Part shown: piece by piece, positions 27,165 through 35,867 of the stretch | Layout of the letters: each line of letters begins with the position of its first letter | How positions within the stretch are numbered: position 1 is the stretch's first letter | Source of the DNA: Chrysochromulina tobinii | Taxonomy: Eukaryota; Haptophyta; Prymnesiales; Chrysochromulinaceae | Direction of reading: 5' to 3' | Assembly: GCA_001275005.1 (NCBI GenBank) | Contig: JWZX01003390.1 | Coordinates: 1 to 53,780 of the forward strand | DNA: 53,780 nt | Program-made: the position numbers and the translations under genes | Notes under the pieces: generated by a model | What the model saw: only the letters and a program-made list of their open reading frames with translations | What the model was told of the DNA's origin: nothing | Databases searched by the model: none

Positions 27165-29468
27165 ATGCCGAAAAACCGCGATGCTTCCCCTGGGCCATTG
27201 CGTCGAGAGGCGACATCCGCCAACTTCGGCGACAGTTTGGCCAAAGCAGCGGCCAGGGCCGGACACGCGACGGTGGCGTCCTTTTCGGCGGCGAAGGCGG
27301 CGGCGACGGATGCCCTGGATTTGGCTGGTTTCCCGGGGGAGCCAGATGATGGCCGTGAGGAGTGGCTCGCGCGAAAGCATAAAGAGGTGCATCGAATTCG
27401 TGCGATGATGCGGCATTCCATCGTTCCGGGAGGTAAGTTTGAGCGGCGATGGGACTTAGTGATGCTGGTGACAATGATTCTGATCGTCGTGCTCACGCCG
27501 CTCGAGATAGCCTTCCTGGATGGCATCGACACTCTCCTCTTGATAATCAACTTAACCATGGACGTCGTCCTTGCCATCAACATCGTGAGATTGTTTCGCA
27601 CCCCTTTCCGCGAGCCGGCGAGAAAAGGCGCGCGCTTGGTGTACAATCCGAAGCGCATCGCAAAACACTACCTTAGCAAACCGGGGGGGTTTGCGTTTGA
27701 CCTGATCACATCGCTCCCGACGCACTGGTTCTTCTACGAGACGCCGAAGGGGACATGGGGCTACGCCTGGCGCCTGCTCCGTTGCAATCGTATGTTGCGC
27801 GTGCTGGACATTCAAGACGTCCTATACCGGCCCTTGTCCAAGACGAAAATCGACCTCTCAGTGCTTGAGCTCGTCAAGTTGAGCATCTATACCTTTGTTA
27901 CCGCGCACTGGTTCGCCTGCTATTGGGCGTACCTCGGTCAGTGTGTCCCCATCGATCCCACCAAGGAGTGGGACACGTGGTACGTCGCAGAACGCAACAC
28001 AAGCTGGATCGAGAAGCAATTCCTCCAAGACGCGACCCCAACGCGGCTCTACATCATCTCCCTGTACGTGTCGTTCTCCCTCATCTTCGGCGGCCCGAAC
28101 GACATCAACCCGTCCACCGACAGCGAGTACATGGCTCAGGTGACCATGCTGGTCCTCGGCTGCTGTTTCTGGGCGTACGTCATCGGCGTCGGCGTGAGCA
28201 TCCTGTCGACCCTTTACCCGCACCTGTCCGAACACCGGCGCATTATCGGGATGCTAAACTATTACATTCATGACAAAAGCCTCGACGCAGACCTGGCTGC
28301 GCGGCTGCGTACCTACTTCAGCGAGACGGCCGCCACGCGCTATTTTGCCAAGAACAACGCTGAGCTCATGATGTCAATGACGAGTGGCTTGCGCGGCGAG
28401 TCATCCTTGAGATCCGCCGGGGCACTGTTCGATAACGTCTGGTACTTACGTCCGGGCAGCCGCGTGAACGCTGATCTTGAACTCGAGGTGGAATTCTTCT
28501 CGAAGCTCACGCTGGCCGCGCAGGTCATCATCTTTGTTCGCAGGGAGGCCATCTCGACTGAGAACCTGATCATCGTCGAGAAAGGCTTGATCGCGCGGGA
28601 CGGCATCGTAGGCCTCAAGGTCGTCGGCGACGACATGATTATCAACGACTCGGATCTGCGCCACTTGGGCAAGGCAAAGGCGATCACCTCTCTGGTGCAG
28701 ACGGTATGCGTCAAGAAGGACGACTTCTTCGACTTGATGCCGTTCTTTCCGCAAGCACGCAAGTGCATCCGGCGCGCCGCGGTCATGTACAAACTCCGGC
28801 GCGCGATCCTCCGCGCGGCCAGGTTTGCCCGCGACCACGCCGCATTTGACGAAGACACCAAAACGTGGATGGTAAAAGGCAGACTCGCGAGACGTGACAC
28901 TCCAGTGCCCGGTGAATCACGAACAGTGCCCGTGACAAGTCTCTGGGATGCCTTCGAGGCATGGAACGAGACACGAGGTAAGAGTGACAAGGTGCACACC
29001 TTCGAGATCAAGTCTGTCGTCGAGAAGCGCATCGACGATGTCGAGGAAAAGGTCCTCGAACTGAGCAAGAACATGAGTGCTCGCTTAGATGAGCTCCTCT
29101 CCTCCCTTAAGGAAGGGAAGAAGCTCAGGGCGAATGGCAGCACCAAGCTTTCAAGAGCCGCCGTCGCTGCCGCCGCCACCGCCGGTGACAGTGCCAAGAA
29201 GAGCGTGCCGCCGCCATTGCCCAGGGGCGGTGGATCAGCACCGCCCCCTTTGCCCCCCGGCACTCCCGGACAACCGCTGCCCGTCAGCGGTGGCCGAAGG
29301 CCCGACAACAGCTCTTCGACTCAGTCATTAGACGCCCAGGGCAGCACACCTCAAATTGCGGCCACCAGCGTCGGCGGGCTGGCCTTGGCAGAACGGCCGC
29401 GACCGCGCATGACGACCGGCGAGTCGCCCAGCTCGAGACGGGAGCGGCGCTCTGAGCTCGATGCATGA
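27165..29468 (+). CDS. CNG/EAG-type six-helix ion channel with unusual selectivity filter
   Basis: 767 residues from the ATG at 27165 (MPKNRDAS). Helices: S1 98-115, S2 123-143, S3 175-190, S4 201-222 (RLLRCNRMLRVLDI, few charges, CNG-like), S5 237-257, pore 293-316, S6 325-350. A C-linker follows (YIHDKSLDADLAARLRTYF) and then a region like a degenerate cyclic-nucleotide-binding fold (430-540) in which I cannot find the phosphate-binding cassette. The pore reads SLIFGGPNDINPSTDSE; the aligned TVGYGD filter is missing, so K+ selectivity is doubtful. C-terminal coiled coil 590-640 and Pro-rich tail (PPPLPRGGG). Inferred: a plasma- or flagellar-membrane cation channel, perhaps non-selective or a regulatory subunit. 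Confidence 0.85.
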   Translation: MPKNRDASPGPLRREATSANFGDSLAKAAARAGHATVASFSAAKAAATDALDLAGFPGEPDDGREEWLARKHKEVHRIRAMMRHSIVPGGKFERRWDLVMLVTMILIVVLTPLEIAFLDGIDTLLLIINLTMDVVLAINIVRLFRTPFREPARKGARLVYNPKRIAKHYLSKPGGFAFDLITSLPTHWFFYETPKGTWGYAWRLLRCNRMLRVLDIQDVLYRPLSKTKIDLSVLELVKLSIYTFVTAHWFACYWAYLGQCVPIDPTKEWDTWYVAERNTSWIEKQFLQDATPTRLYIISLYVSFSLIFGGPNDINPSTDSEYMAQVTMLVLGCCFWAYVIGVGVSILSTLYPHLSEHRRIIGMLNYYIHDKSLDADLAARLRTYFSETAATRYFAKNNAELMMSMTSGLRGESSLRSAGALFDNVWYLRPGSRVNADLELEVEFFSKLTLAAQVIIFVRREAISTENLIIVEKGLIARDGIVGLKVVGDDMIINDSDLRHLGKAKAITSLVQTVCVKKDDFFDLMPFFPQARKCIRRAAVMYKLRRAILRAARFARDHAAFDEDTKTWMVKGRLARRDTPVPGESRTVPVTSLWDAFEAWNETRGKSDKVHTFEIKSVVEKRIDDVEEKVLELSKNMSARLDELLSSLKEGKKLRANGSTKLSRAAVAAAATAGDSAKKSVPPPLPRGGGSAPPPLPPGTPGQPLPVSGGRRPDNSSSTQSLDAQGSTPQIAATSVGGLALAERPRPRMTTGESPSSRRERRSELDA

Positions 29469-29819
29469 ACTTAACTTTGACCACCCTCCACTCGGGTGTG
29501 TTGCAACCGGGTGTGTGGCCGGGTGTGTGGCAGCCAGCCCATGGCAACCACAGTGTAGCAGCCACGCCCACCGGCCCAATCCTAAGACCAGAGTGCAGAG
29601 TCAAGAGCGCGCACCCCCTGTGGCCTCAAGATATCGACATGGATTGTATCCATCGGGTCGATCGAGGGTTGCTAAGAGCTACTACGGTGGGGGAAGATGA
29701 TAATTACACTATCGTCATCGTGTCGTTGCGGTATACTCGAAATCGAAACCATTAAGCAATTTGCTTGCGATACCGTCCGCTGAGAGACGCCTAACAATGA
29801 AAATTTCAAATGTCTGGAC
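29469..29819. other. Intergenic between convergent genes, no gene seen
   Basis: 351 bp, containing three cgggtgtgt copies near 29496-29534 and an AT-rich stretch at 29700-29810. Confidence 0.5.
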
Positions 29820-31790
29820 CTACGCACCGAGGGTCCGTGAGCCACCCCTTGAGGCCATTTCCGGGCGCGTCATGCGCGAGCCCGGGCGCGCCGGCGCCGT
29901 CGAGGGCGGTGGGGGTCGTGCCGTCGCGGGCGCCGTCGCGGGCGCCTCTTCTTCGCCCGCCGCACTCATCATGTCGAGCAGCCGGTCGCGTACCTCGCGT
30001 TGCACGTGCTCCATCGACTCGTTGAGCTCGGGGAAGATGTCGTGCGCGGAGCCCTGGTCAAGGCGGCGTCGCCTCGTTGAGCAGCGAGATCTTCGAGGCA
30101 CGCACGAGCACCTGTGGGGAAGGAAGGGCGCCGTGGTGAGCACTTGCATGCAAGGCAGGGTCCATCTTAGGTTCGAGGCACGCACGAGCACCTCTGCCTC
30201 CAGCATCGCTGCCATCCGCTCAAAGTTGATCTGGCCGGGAGATCCGATGAGACGCGGCTCGAGGCCGTTGACGTGCAATTTGAGGCACGGCGCGAGAACG
30301 GCAATCTTGATGGCGGAGAGCACTTCTTTCATCGTACGTTCTCGCTCGCTTTGTCGTTTGAGCTCGGCCGCCTCCCTCATTGCAGACTCGTGCCGACGCT
30401 GCTCATCCGCACGTGCAGACTGGTGCGCCTGCAGGAGGGCCTGCTGCTGCAGCGCGCTCAGCTCGTCGCGAAGCCGCTTCGCCTCAGCGCGCTCGGCAGC
30501 GGCCGCCTCAAACCCCGCCTGCGCCAGAGCCGATTGCGCCTCCGCCTCCGCGCGTGCAGCCGCCGCCTTGTGCTCGACTCGCGCGCGCATGGCCTCCGCC
30601 TCCGCCTCGGCTTTGGCGGCCTTGGCCGCACTCTCGAGCACGCTCGCGAGGGCCGACCGGCGCGCGCGCGAGCGCTGCCTGTGCTGGATGCGGCGGCATG
30701 CGTCAAGGCGCCGAAGACCGCGGCGCTCCGCCTCGGTCTGCACGACGATCGTGTGCAGCTCGGTGCGCGCGACGTCGAGTGCCCGAGTGAGCGCGTCTTG
30801 ATGCTGCTGCTGCTCCTGCTGCTGCTGCTGCGCGCTCGCGGCGGCGGCGGCGGCGTGCTCGCGTGCGCGCTGCTCGGCCAGATCGCGATCTCGACGCGCC
30901 GTCTCGAGCTCCGCCTCCCGCTGTGAGGACATCTCGCGCCATCTCGCCATCTCCGCTGCGAGATGCTCGCGCCGCCGGCGCTCCTCCTCGAGCGCCGCAC
31001 AAGCCCGCGCGGCCGCGGCCTCGCGCTCGCGCCGCTCGCGCTCCTCCGCCTCTGCGGCCTGGCGTGCGGCTAGGGCGACAGCCGCGGCCGCACCCTCGCT
31101 TCTCCTAAGCGCCTCGAGCTCATTTGCCAGCCTCCCATTCTCTGCATGCGCCTCAGCGAGCCGACGTTGCAGCTCGGCCGCCTCGTGCGCCGCCGCCGCC
31201 GCCTCGCGCCCGAACCGCTCAAAGTCAGCCTGGTGGGCCGTAGCGATCTCTCGCGCGCCAGCCGTGGCGAGTTGCTCGCCTTCCCGAGCCACATACAGCT
31301 GCCGCGTGCGCAGAACGAGCTCCTCCCTGAGACCTGCCACCGAGGCCTCGAGCTCGCGCAGCCGCGCCGATGAGGCGAGTGCCTCCTCTTGCACGGCCTC
31401 GAGCTGCTCGCGCGCGTCCGAGGTCTCGGCGCGCACGCGGTGCAGCTTCGAGTTCATCTCTGCGCACTTGGCGCACTGGTGTGTCGGCGTCTCTGCTGGC
31501 GCACGCCCGTAGCCCCGAAACTGCGCGCCCGCCACCGTGCGCACAGGCGTCTGTCGCAGCGCGGGCAGGTCGATGGACGAGTTCGGGCGCCGCGCATCTT
31601 GCTTTCCGCCCAGCACGAGCATCCGGCTGCCACCGCCGAAGGCCGAGCTCGTGGCCGCGTGCTGCGCCACAATATCCCACGCGCTCTCCTCCGCAGGTAG
31701 CACACGCGCGCTGGGCGCGGAGAGAGGCGGGGGAGCGGTCAGCGGCGGCCGAGCATCGAGGAGCAGGTCCTTTCGAAAAGACGACAGCAT
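29820..31790 (-). CDS. Coiled-coil protein, unknown; 3' part interrupted by a young intron
   Basis: 656 residues if read unspliced. Starts MLSSFRKDLLLDARPP with a Pro-rich head, then CxxC (HQCAKCAEM) and a long Ala/Glu/Arg coiled coil (about 105-500), a basic stretch (RLDACRRIQHRQRSRARR) and a more globular segment with SAIKIAVLAPCLKLHVNGLEPRL (shown in part). I do not recognise the family; the style fits centrosomal or axonemal proteins. Near the 3' end an 80-nt intron (30112-30191) is flanked by a 20-bp direct repeat. Splicing it gives EVLVRASKISLLNEATPP and a stop at 30058. The downstream sequence still looks coding (PELNESMEHVQREVRDRLLDM) in the unspliced frame; a 138-nt intron ending at 30054 would reach it in frame. 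So either alternative splicing or a one-base frameshift exists here. It is divergent from the UVR gene. Confidence 0.72.
   Translation of the reverse strand: MLSSFRKDLLLDARPPLTAPPPLSAPSARVLPAEESAWDIVAQHAATSSAFGGGSRMLVLGGKQDARRPNSSIDLPALRQTPVRTVAGAQFRGYGRAPAETPTHQCAKCAEMNSKLHRVRAETSDAREQLEAVQEEALASSARLRELEASVAGLREELVLRTRQLYVAREGEQLATAGAREIATAHQADFERFGREAAAAAHEAAELQRRLAEAHAENGRLANELEALRRSEGAAAAVALAARQAAEAEERERREREAAAARACAALEEERRRREHLAAEMARWREMSSQREAELETARRDRDLAEQRAREHAAAAAASAQQQQQEQQQHQDALTRALDVARTELHTIVVQTEAERRGLRRLDACRRIQHRQRSRARRSALASVLESAAKAAKAEAEAEAMRARVEHKAAAARAEAEAQSALAQAGFEAAAAERAEAKRLRDELSALQQQALLQAHQSARADEQRRHESAMREAAELKRQSERERTMKEVLSAIKIAVLAPCLKLHVNGLEPRLIGSPGQINFERMAAMLEAEVLVRASNLRWTLPCMQVLTTAPFLPHRCSCVPRRSRCSTRRRRLDQGSAHDIFPELNESMEHVQREVRDRLLDMMSAAGEEEAPATAPATARPPPPSTAPARPGSRMTRPEMASRGGSRTLGA
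30112..30191 (-). other. 80-nt intron flanked by 20-bp direct repeat; alternative 138-nt form to 30054
   Basis: Minus strand gcagag|gtgctc ... ccccacag|gtgctc. The first 20 nt of the intron (30191-30172) are identical to the first 20 nt of the next exon (30111-30092), gtgctcgtgcgtgcctcgaa, so removal restores an uninterrupted sequence. It carries the 26-nt module 30126-30151 shared with an intron of the RRM gene. An alternative acceptor ttgaccag at 30054 gives a stop-free 138-nt intron. Confidence 0.75.
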
Positions 31791-31924
31791 TCTGCTCGGC
31801 GAACAGGCGGTGGAAAGTGTGAACAGCTGTGAACTTGACTACAACATAGCAATCGTGTGGTAGTGGCTGGTCGGTACCTTGTGTGTCGATTCAACTGACC
31901 CTTTCTCAACATAGCAACCCGCGA
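31791..31924. promoter_or_regulatory. 134-bp divergent region, coiled-coil gene / UVR gene
   Basis: Short, relatively AT-rich spacer between two opposite starts; expected to be a shared promoter. No recognisable element. Confidence 0.45.
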
Positions 31925-32671
31925 ATGCGCGGCGTCGTCCCGATGCGGATCTTGCTGGTCGCCACTGTTCTCGCTCTCTACGGTAGCAACACAGTCGCAC
32001 GACCTGGCCGCAACGTAGTTCGCGCGCGGCGCTCCAGCATGCGGCTCGACTTTGGACCGCCGCAAGACGACGAGGCCGACGAGCAATTTGAGGCGCACAT
32101 GTCGGCAATCCACGCAGCGCTGGACGCCGCTGTGGACATTGAGGACTATGCAGAGGCGCAGCGCCTTAAAGCCATCATGGATGCTGCGACGGCGGCGCGC
32201 GTCGCCCAAAGCGATGCCGCATGGGAGGCGGCAGCGGCTGCAACCTTTACGACACCCGAGAGCCCTGTGCCGCCGACCAGCATGGAATCCCTCGGCGGCT
32301 TCCGCTACGACACGCGCAGCACGCGGTCCGTCGCTGCGTCGTCCAACGCGATGAGCTCGCAGGTACGCGTCGACGACGAGTGGACCGACGCGCTCGAGGA
32401 GCTCGTGTGCCGGCAGATGAAGGGCGCCTTCGACAACTACCCACCATCAGAGGTGGAGGCGCTGCTTGCGGGGCTGGTCGAGGCCTCCTACCAGCAGACG
32501 GGCAGCGCGGAGCGCACCTTGCGCGAGCTCGCTGGGCTGGCGCGCCAAATGGAGGCGCTCGAGAAGGCGGCGGAGCGCGGTGCGGGCGCTCCCGAGTACC
32601 TCGAGGACGAGGCGCGTGCAGTGCGCTCGCAGATTCGCATGTGGGGGAAGGACGGAGAGCAGTACACTTAG
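31925..32671 (+). CDS. UVR-motif protein with bipartite plastid-type presequence
   Basis: 248 residues. The N-terminus MRGVVPMRILLVATVLALYGSN is a signal peptide, followed by a basic Arg/Ser stretch without acids (ARPGRNVVRARRSSMRL) that looks like a transit peptide: the bipartite signal of secondary plastids. Residues about 60-90 (LDAAVDIEDYAEAQRLKAIMD) match the UVR motif seen in UvrB/UvrC, ClpC and several plastid proteins. The C-terminal half has two helical segments, one beginning DEWTDALEELVCRQMKGAF, that I cannot assign. Inferred: small stromal protein that interacts with a protease or other complex through UVR. Start 31925 or the ATG at 31943, which shortens the signal peptide n-region; upstream frame starts only with GTG. 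Confidence 0.78.
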   Translation: MRGVVPMRILLVATVLALYGSNTVARPGRNVVRARRSSMRLDFGPPQDDEADEQFEAHMSAIHAALDAAVDIEDYAEAQRLKAIMDAATAARVAQSDAAWEAAAAATFTTPESPVPPTSMESLGGFRYDTRSTRSVAASSNAMSSQVRVDDEWTDALEELVCRQMKGAFDNYPPSEVEALLAGLVEASYQQTGSAERTLRELAGLARQMEALEKAAERGAGAPEYLEDEARAVRSQIRMWGKDGEQYT

Positions 32672-33176
32672 GTAGGCGAAGTCTAAGGACGCACGCAATT
32701 TCTAAAAAATGGGCAGTGCAATGGCAGTCGTAGTGCCTAACTACATACAACATAATCACCCTGCGCCAGTTGCCGGACCCCGGGGGGCGCGTTACCGTAA
32801 GGAGACGAGATCGAGAGTGAGGTCCGAGGAGCAGCGGATTGCGCCACCAAACTCCACCGAAGCATACCGTAGAGGCCTGACGCACACGATCCTAGCGAAT
32901 CGAAATCGCCCTCGCACGCATCGGCAAGCGCATGGAAGCCTTAGCTTCAGAGATGGGCGAGTTCTCAGACGAAGTTAGCAGTCTCGTGGTATTTGCTGGC
33001 GAGCAGCTGCGGTCAACGTCGTCCATGACGAAGAAATCTTCGACAACTTGAGTAGATTCTCGCTCCGTCTGCTCTGTGAAATTGAGTGGCCGCCTTGTGC
33101 GTGCTCGCGAGGTTCAGTACTCCCTCCACTGCTGCCGCTCGCGACTTCGTCAGGGTGACGTTCACTCAGCAGTCGC
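32672..33176. other. Intergenic with a possible orphan exon
   Basis: 505 bp. Positions 32896-33051 encode 51 residues with an amphipathic, gene-like composition (RIEIALARIGKRMEALASEM...) ending in TGA, preceded directly by cctag and, 15 nt upstream, cctgac, which could be an acceptor and a branch point. I could not connect it in frame to an upstream exon. It may be a remnant or a missed terminal exon. Confidence 0.25.
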
Positions 33177-33833
33177 TCAGCTACCATACCCTGCCAAGAG
33201 CGCCTCCATCGCCCTCATCTTTGCAGCATCGTTGCTCTCCACCCCGTACTCGAGCTCAGAGCGTACACGCGTCTCGCGCATCATCGCAAGCGCGCGGTCG
33301 GCCTCGCCGCCCTCGCCGCCGCCCCCATTGGTCGCCTCTCCGGTCGCACTACCGACCGCGCGACGCGATGGGCTGCCGAGCACCGCTCCCCGCAGCCCCC
33401 AAGCCTCAATAGCCTCAAATACCGCGGGAAGCGTCTCCCACTTGTTCATCTCGCCGTGCGAGCGCCGCAGATCCCACAGCGCCACTGTGCGTCGCCAGAG
33501 CGCCCGCAGGATCTCTTCGACGGAATGTGCACCAACCACGCCGGCCTCGTCCCGCACGCCACATAGGAGACGCTGCTCACACCGGGCCCGTTGTGCCATC
33601 TTCTTTGCTGTTCTCACCGCCTCGGTCGCCTCCTCCTCCGCCGCCGCCACCGCCGCCACCGTCGAAGGTACCTCAGTTGGCGCGCTCGCCGCCACCGTCA
33701 TCTCGGCCGTTGGTGGCAACCCTAGTAGCGGTGCGGGCTGCGGCGCCCTGATCGCAGGTGGAGCATGCAGCATGCAAAGCTCGGTCAGGTGATCGAGCTG
33801 CACCTCGAGCAGCGTGCGCACCTGTGCACTCAT
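33177..33833 (-). CDS. Small protein, unknown function
   Basis: 218 residues from an ATG at 33833 (MSAQVRTLLEVQLDHLTEL). No recognised domain. Residues about 60-90 are an Ala/Glu helix (AAVAAAEEEATEAVRTAKKMAQ). The middle, about 100-150, looks globular and conserved (AHSVEEILRALWRRTVALWDLRR, in part, then MNKWETLPAVFEAIEAWGL). A poly-Gly loop separates a C-terminal helix (NDAAKMRAMEALLAGYGS). Soluble, no presequence. The stop is close to the orphan-exon region; the start is 68 bp downstream of the SET gene stop, same strand. Confidence 0.6.
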   Translation of the reverse strand: MSAQVRTLLEVQLDHLTELCMLHAPPAIRAPQPAPLLGLPPTAEMTVAASAPTEVPSTVAAVAAAEEEATEAVRTAKKMAQRARCEQRLLCGVRDEAGVVGAHSVEEILRALWRRTVALWDLRRSHGEMNKWETLPAVFEAIEAWGLRGAVLGSPSRRAVGSATGEATNGGGGEGGEADRALAMMRETRVRSELEYGVESNDAAKMRAMEALLAGYGS

Positions 33834-33901
33834 CAGCGAGTGTCAGCGATCATCAGTTTGAATCACTCGATCTCAATCCATCGCCATGCAATCAAGATCA
33901 A

Positions 33902-35362
33902 TCAGCGGACCGTCCAATGCGCCGGCCCGAGCACCGCCACCACCGCCGGCAGCAGCGCCGGCAGCTGAGCGAAGGCACGCGTGCGCTCAGCGTCGGCGTC
34001 CGTCAGGCTTGAACGTTCAAGTAGAAGCCGCAACACATTGTGCGCTGCCTCCTCGAGCGCGTCCTCCCACATAAGGAAGCTGGCGTTGGGCAACCGAAGA
34101 GGCCACAGAGTGTCGCTCACACCGACAGCTGTGAAGTCAGCTGCCTCGCCATCGTCACACTTGCCCTCGTCGCCATCGGCCACGCCGTTGCTGCTCTCCG
34201 CACCCGGCCAGAGTCTATTTTTGGGTTGCCCAACGCCAGCTTCCTTTGGGCAGCTCTCCGCACCCGACCAGAGGAAGTCCACCCATCCTGTCCCCGAGGG
34301 CTTCCACAGCTCAAACGCCGCTGGTGCGCGGCAGACACAGTCTAAAGCCGCATCACATAGCTCGGCGCCACACGAGGCCGCGTTGCACCGCCACACTCCA
34401 TCGAGCGCACATGCAGCCATGTTGTTCGCGCTGCCGCCGCCGCCGCCGCCGCCGCCACCGCCACCGCCGTCGCTCTCGACACTCAAATCCACTCGAGAGG
34501 GTGTCTGCTCCGCATGGCTCACGCGCGGCCATCGAAGGAGCAGACCGCCTCCGCCACCATCGCCGGCGGTGCCTCCGGCGGGGCCGCCTTCCGACCTCAG
34601 CAACAACCCTGTCACGGGTGAGCGCGGCGTGTGGCAGCGGGGGCAGGGCAGCGCTCGATAACGATCAGCGATCGTCGCGCAGTCGGCGCAAGTGCACACG
34701 AACCCCTTGCTCTCCCAAAGAAGGCGGCGGCGGCGGAGGGCTCCGCAGTGGGCGTTGGCGCCCAGGTACGAGATCGTCGGGATCTCGCCGGCCGCCAGGT
34801 CGCGCGTCGCTCGGAAGCACAGGGACGATTCTTGGCCGTGAAAGATGACGGAGGGCGTGATGCAGCGATGCGTGAACTTGGCTCCGCGAGGGAAGAGCGA
34901 GGTCGCGCCGCCCGTGAGGTCGTCGGAAAGGTACCCAAATGCGTTGAGCGCGCACACGATCAGCACTTGCTCGAGGTCCTCGCACGCCAGCATGGCACAT
35001 TGCTCATCGTGCGAACGAATCCACCCTGCCGCCTTGGCCGCGCTCGTGACAATCGGATGATCGGGCGCGCAGCATTCGCGACCGCAGCACGCGCGCACCG
35101 CCTCCTCGCGAGCGACCACGTCTATCCGTCCGTACGCGTGTAAGATCATCAAATCTTCCACGTCCAATGAGAGGGCCTCTGCACCATCACCATACTCCTG
35201 CTGCTGCTCCTCTGGCAATGAACGCAGCTGCGTGGCGACGAGCAACGGCTTCTCGCGCAGCAAGAGCGTGCCAGCCGCGACGGGCTCCTTGCAAACGTAC
35301 GTCTCGCCTAGGCCCGCGACCGTGCGCAGCAACAGGGCCGGGTGGATGAACGCGCTAGTCAT
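33902..35362 (-). CDS. SET-domain protein (SMYD/SET-like lysine methyltransferase fold)
   Basis: 486 residues from ATG 35362 (MTSAFIHPALLL). N-SET: GLGETYVCKEPVAAGTLLLREKP (in part). SET core: GAKFTHRCITPSVIFH, corresponding to the usual NHSCxPN; here Asn/Ser are replaced (THRC), so activity is uncertain. Then ATRDLAAGEIPTISYLG and a post-SET-like CTCADC. Between the N- and core parts are Cys pairs (CCGRECC). The C-terminal half contains poly-Gly and further cysteines (CNAASC, CVCR). Near 34193-34273 a 60-bp in-frame insertion is flanked by a direct repeat and contains an inverted copy of downstream coding sequence. The frame extends upstream of 35362 only into leader sequence. Confidence 0.75.
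   Translation of the reverse strand: MTSAFIHPALLLRTVAGLGETYVCKEPVAAGTLLLREKPLLVATQLRSLPEEQQQEYGDGAEALSLDVEDLMILHAYGRIDVVAREEAVRACCGRECCAPDHPIVTSAAKAAGWIRSHDEQCAMLACEDLEQVLIVCALNAFGYLSDDLTGGATSLFPRGAKFTHRCITPSVIFHGQESSLCFRATRDLAAGEIPTISYLGANAHCGALRRRRLLWESKGFVCTCADCATIADRYRALPCPRCHTPRSPVTGLLLRSEGGPAGGTAGDGGGGGLLLRWPRVSHAEQTPSRVDLSVESDGGGGGGGGGGGGSANNMAACALDGVWRCNAASCGAELCDAALDCVCRAPAAFELWKPSGTGWVDFLWSGAESCPKEAGVGQPKNRLWPGAESSNGVADGDEGKCDDGEAADFTAVGVSDTLWPLRLPNASFLMWEDALEEAAHNVLRLLLERSSLTDADAERTRAFAQLPALLPAVVAVLGPAHWTVR
34073..34246. repeat. 23-bp perfect inverted repeat (34073-34095 / 34224-34246) and 21-bp direct repeat (34193-34213 / 34253-34273)
   Basis: The inverted copies are perfectly complementary; the direct copies differ at one base and are 60 bp apart. 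All lie in the coding region of the SET gene. This looks like a templated insertion. Confidence 0.9.
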
Positions 35363-35867
35363 CGATGTCGCAAGTTCGTGTTCGCAGCCGTCTCCTCCGT
35401 TCGCGTGCCGGAGCACCCTCCCTCTCGGCCCCCGAAGAGGCTTCGAATGGACAGCGCCTCTGGGGGCGGTCGGACCTCGAGCACCCCGCGCGGCCTCAAG
35501 TCGGGAAACATGGGTCTCGTCAAATTCCAGTCGGTTTTAGTCAGTTTCGTCAGGGTCGTCGGTCCCCCCGCACTCACCACACCGTCTCAAAGGACGGCTC
35601 CGCTCCCCTCGGTCAAGTCAAGTACAGTACTGAGTACTCGCTCGCTTGGGCTTTCTCGGGCTACTCAATCATCTCAATTTCGCTATAGTCGAGGTCGGTC
35701 TCTATCAGCACACCAGGGAGGGAGGGTGATCTCTGGTGCTCGCTGCCCTATACTACCGCGTCAAAATTTGGATTCTGAGGACTGAAACGCAGAACGCTGA
35801 ACGCTGATCTCTCATCACACAAGCCCCATCGCATCACACGACACACACCTGTGCCCAAAACCCCGCA
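35363..35867. other. Intergenic upstream of SET gene, no gene seen
   Basis: 505 bp between two minus-strand genes. It contains agtacagtactgagtact near 35624-35641, a self-complementary cluster. It should hold the SET gene promoter. Confidence 0.5.
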
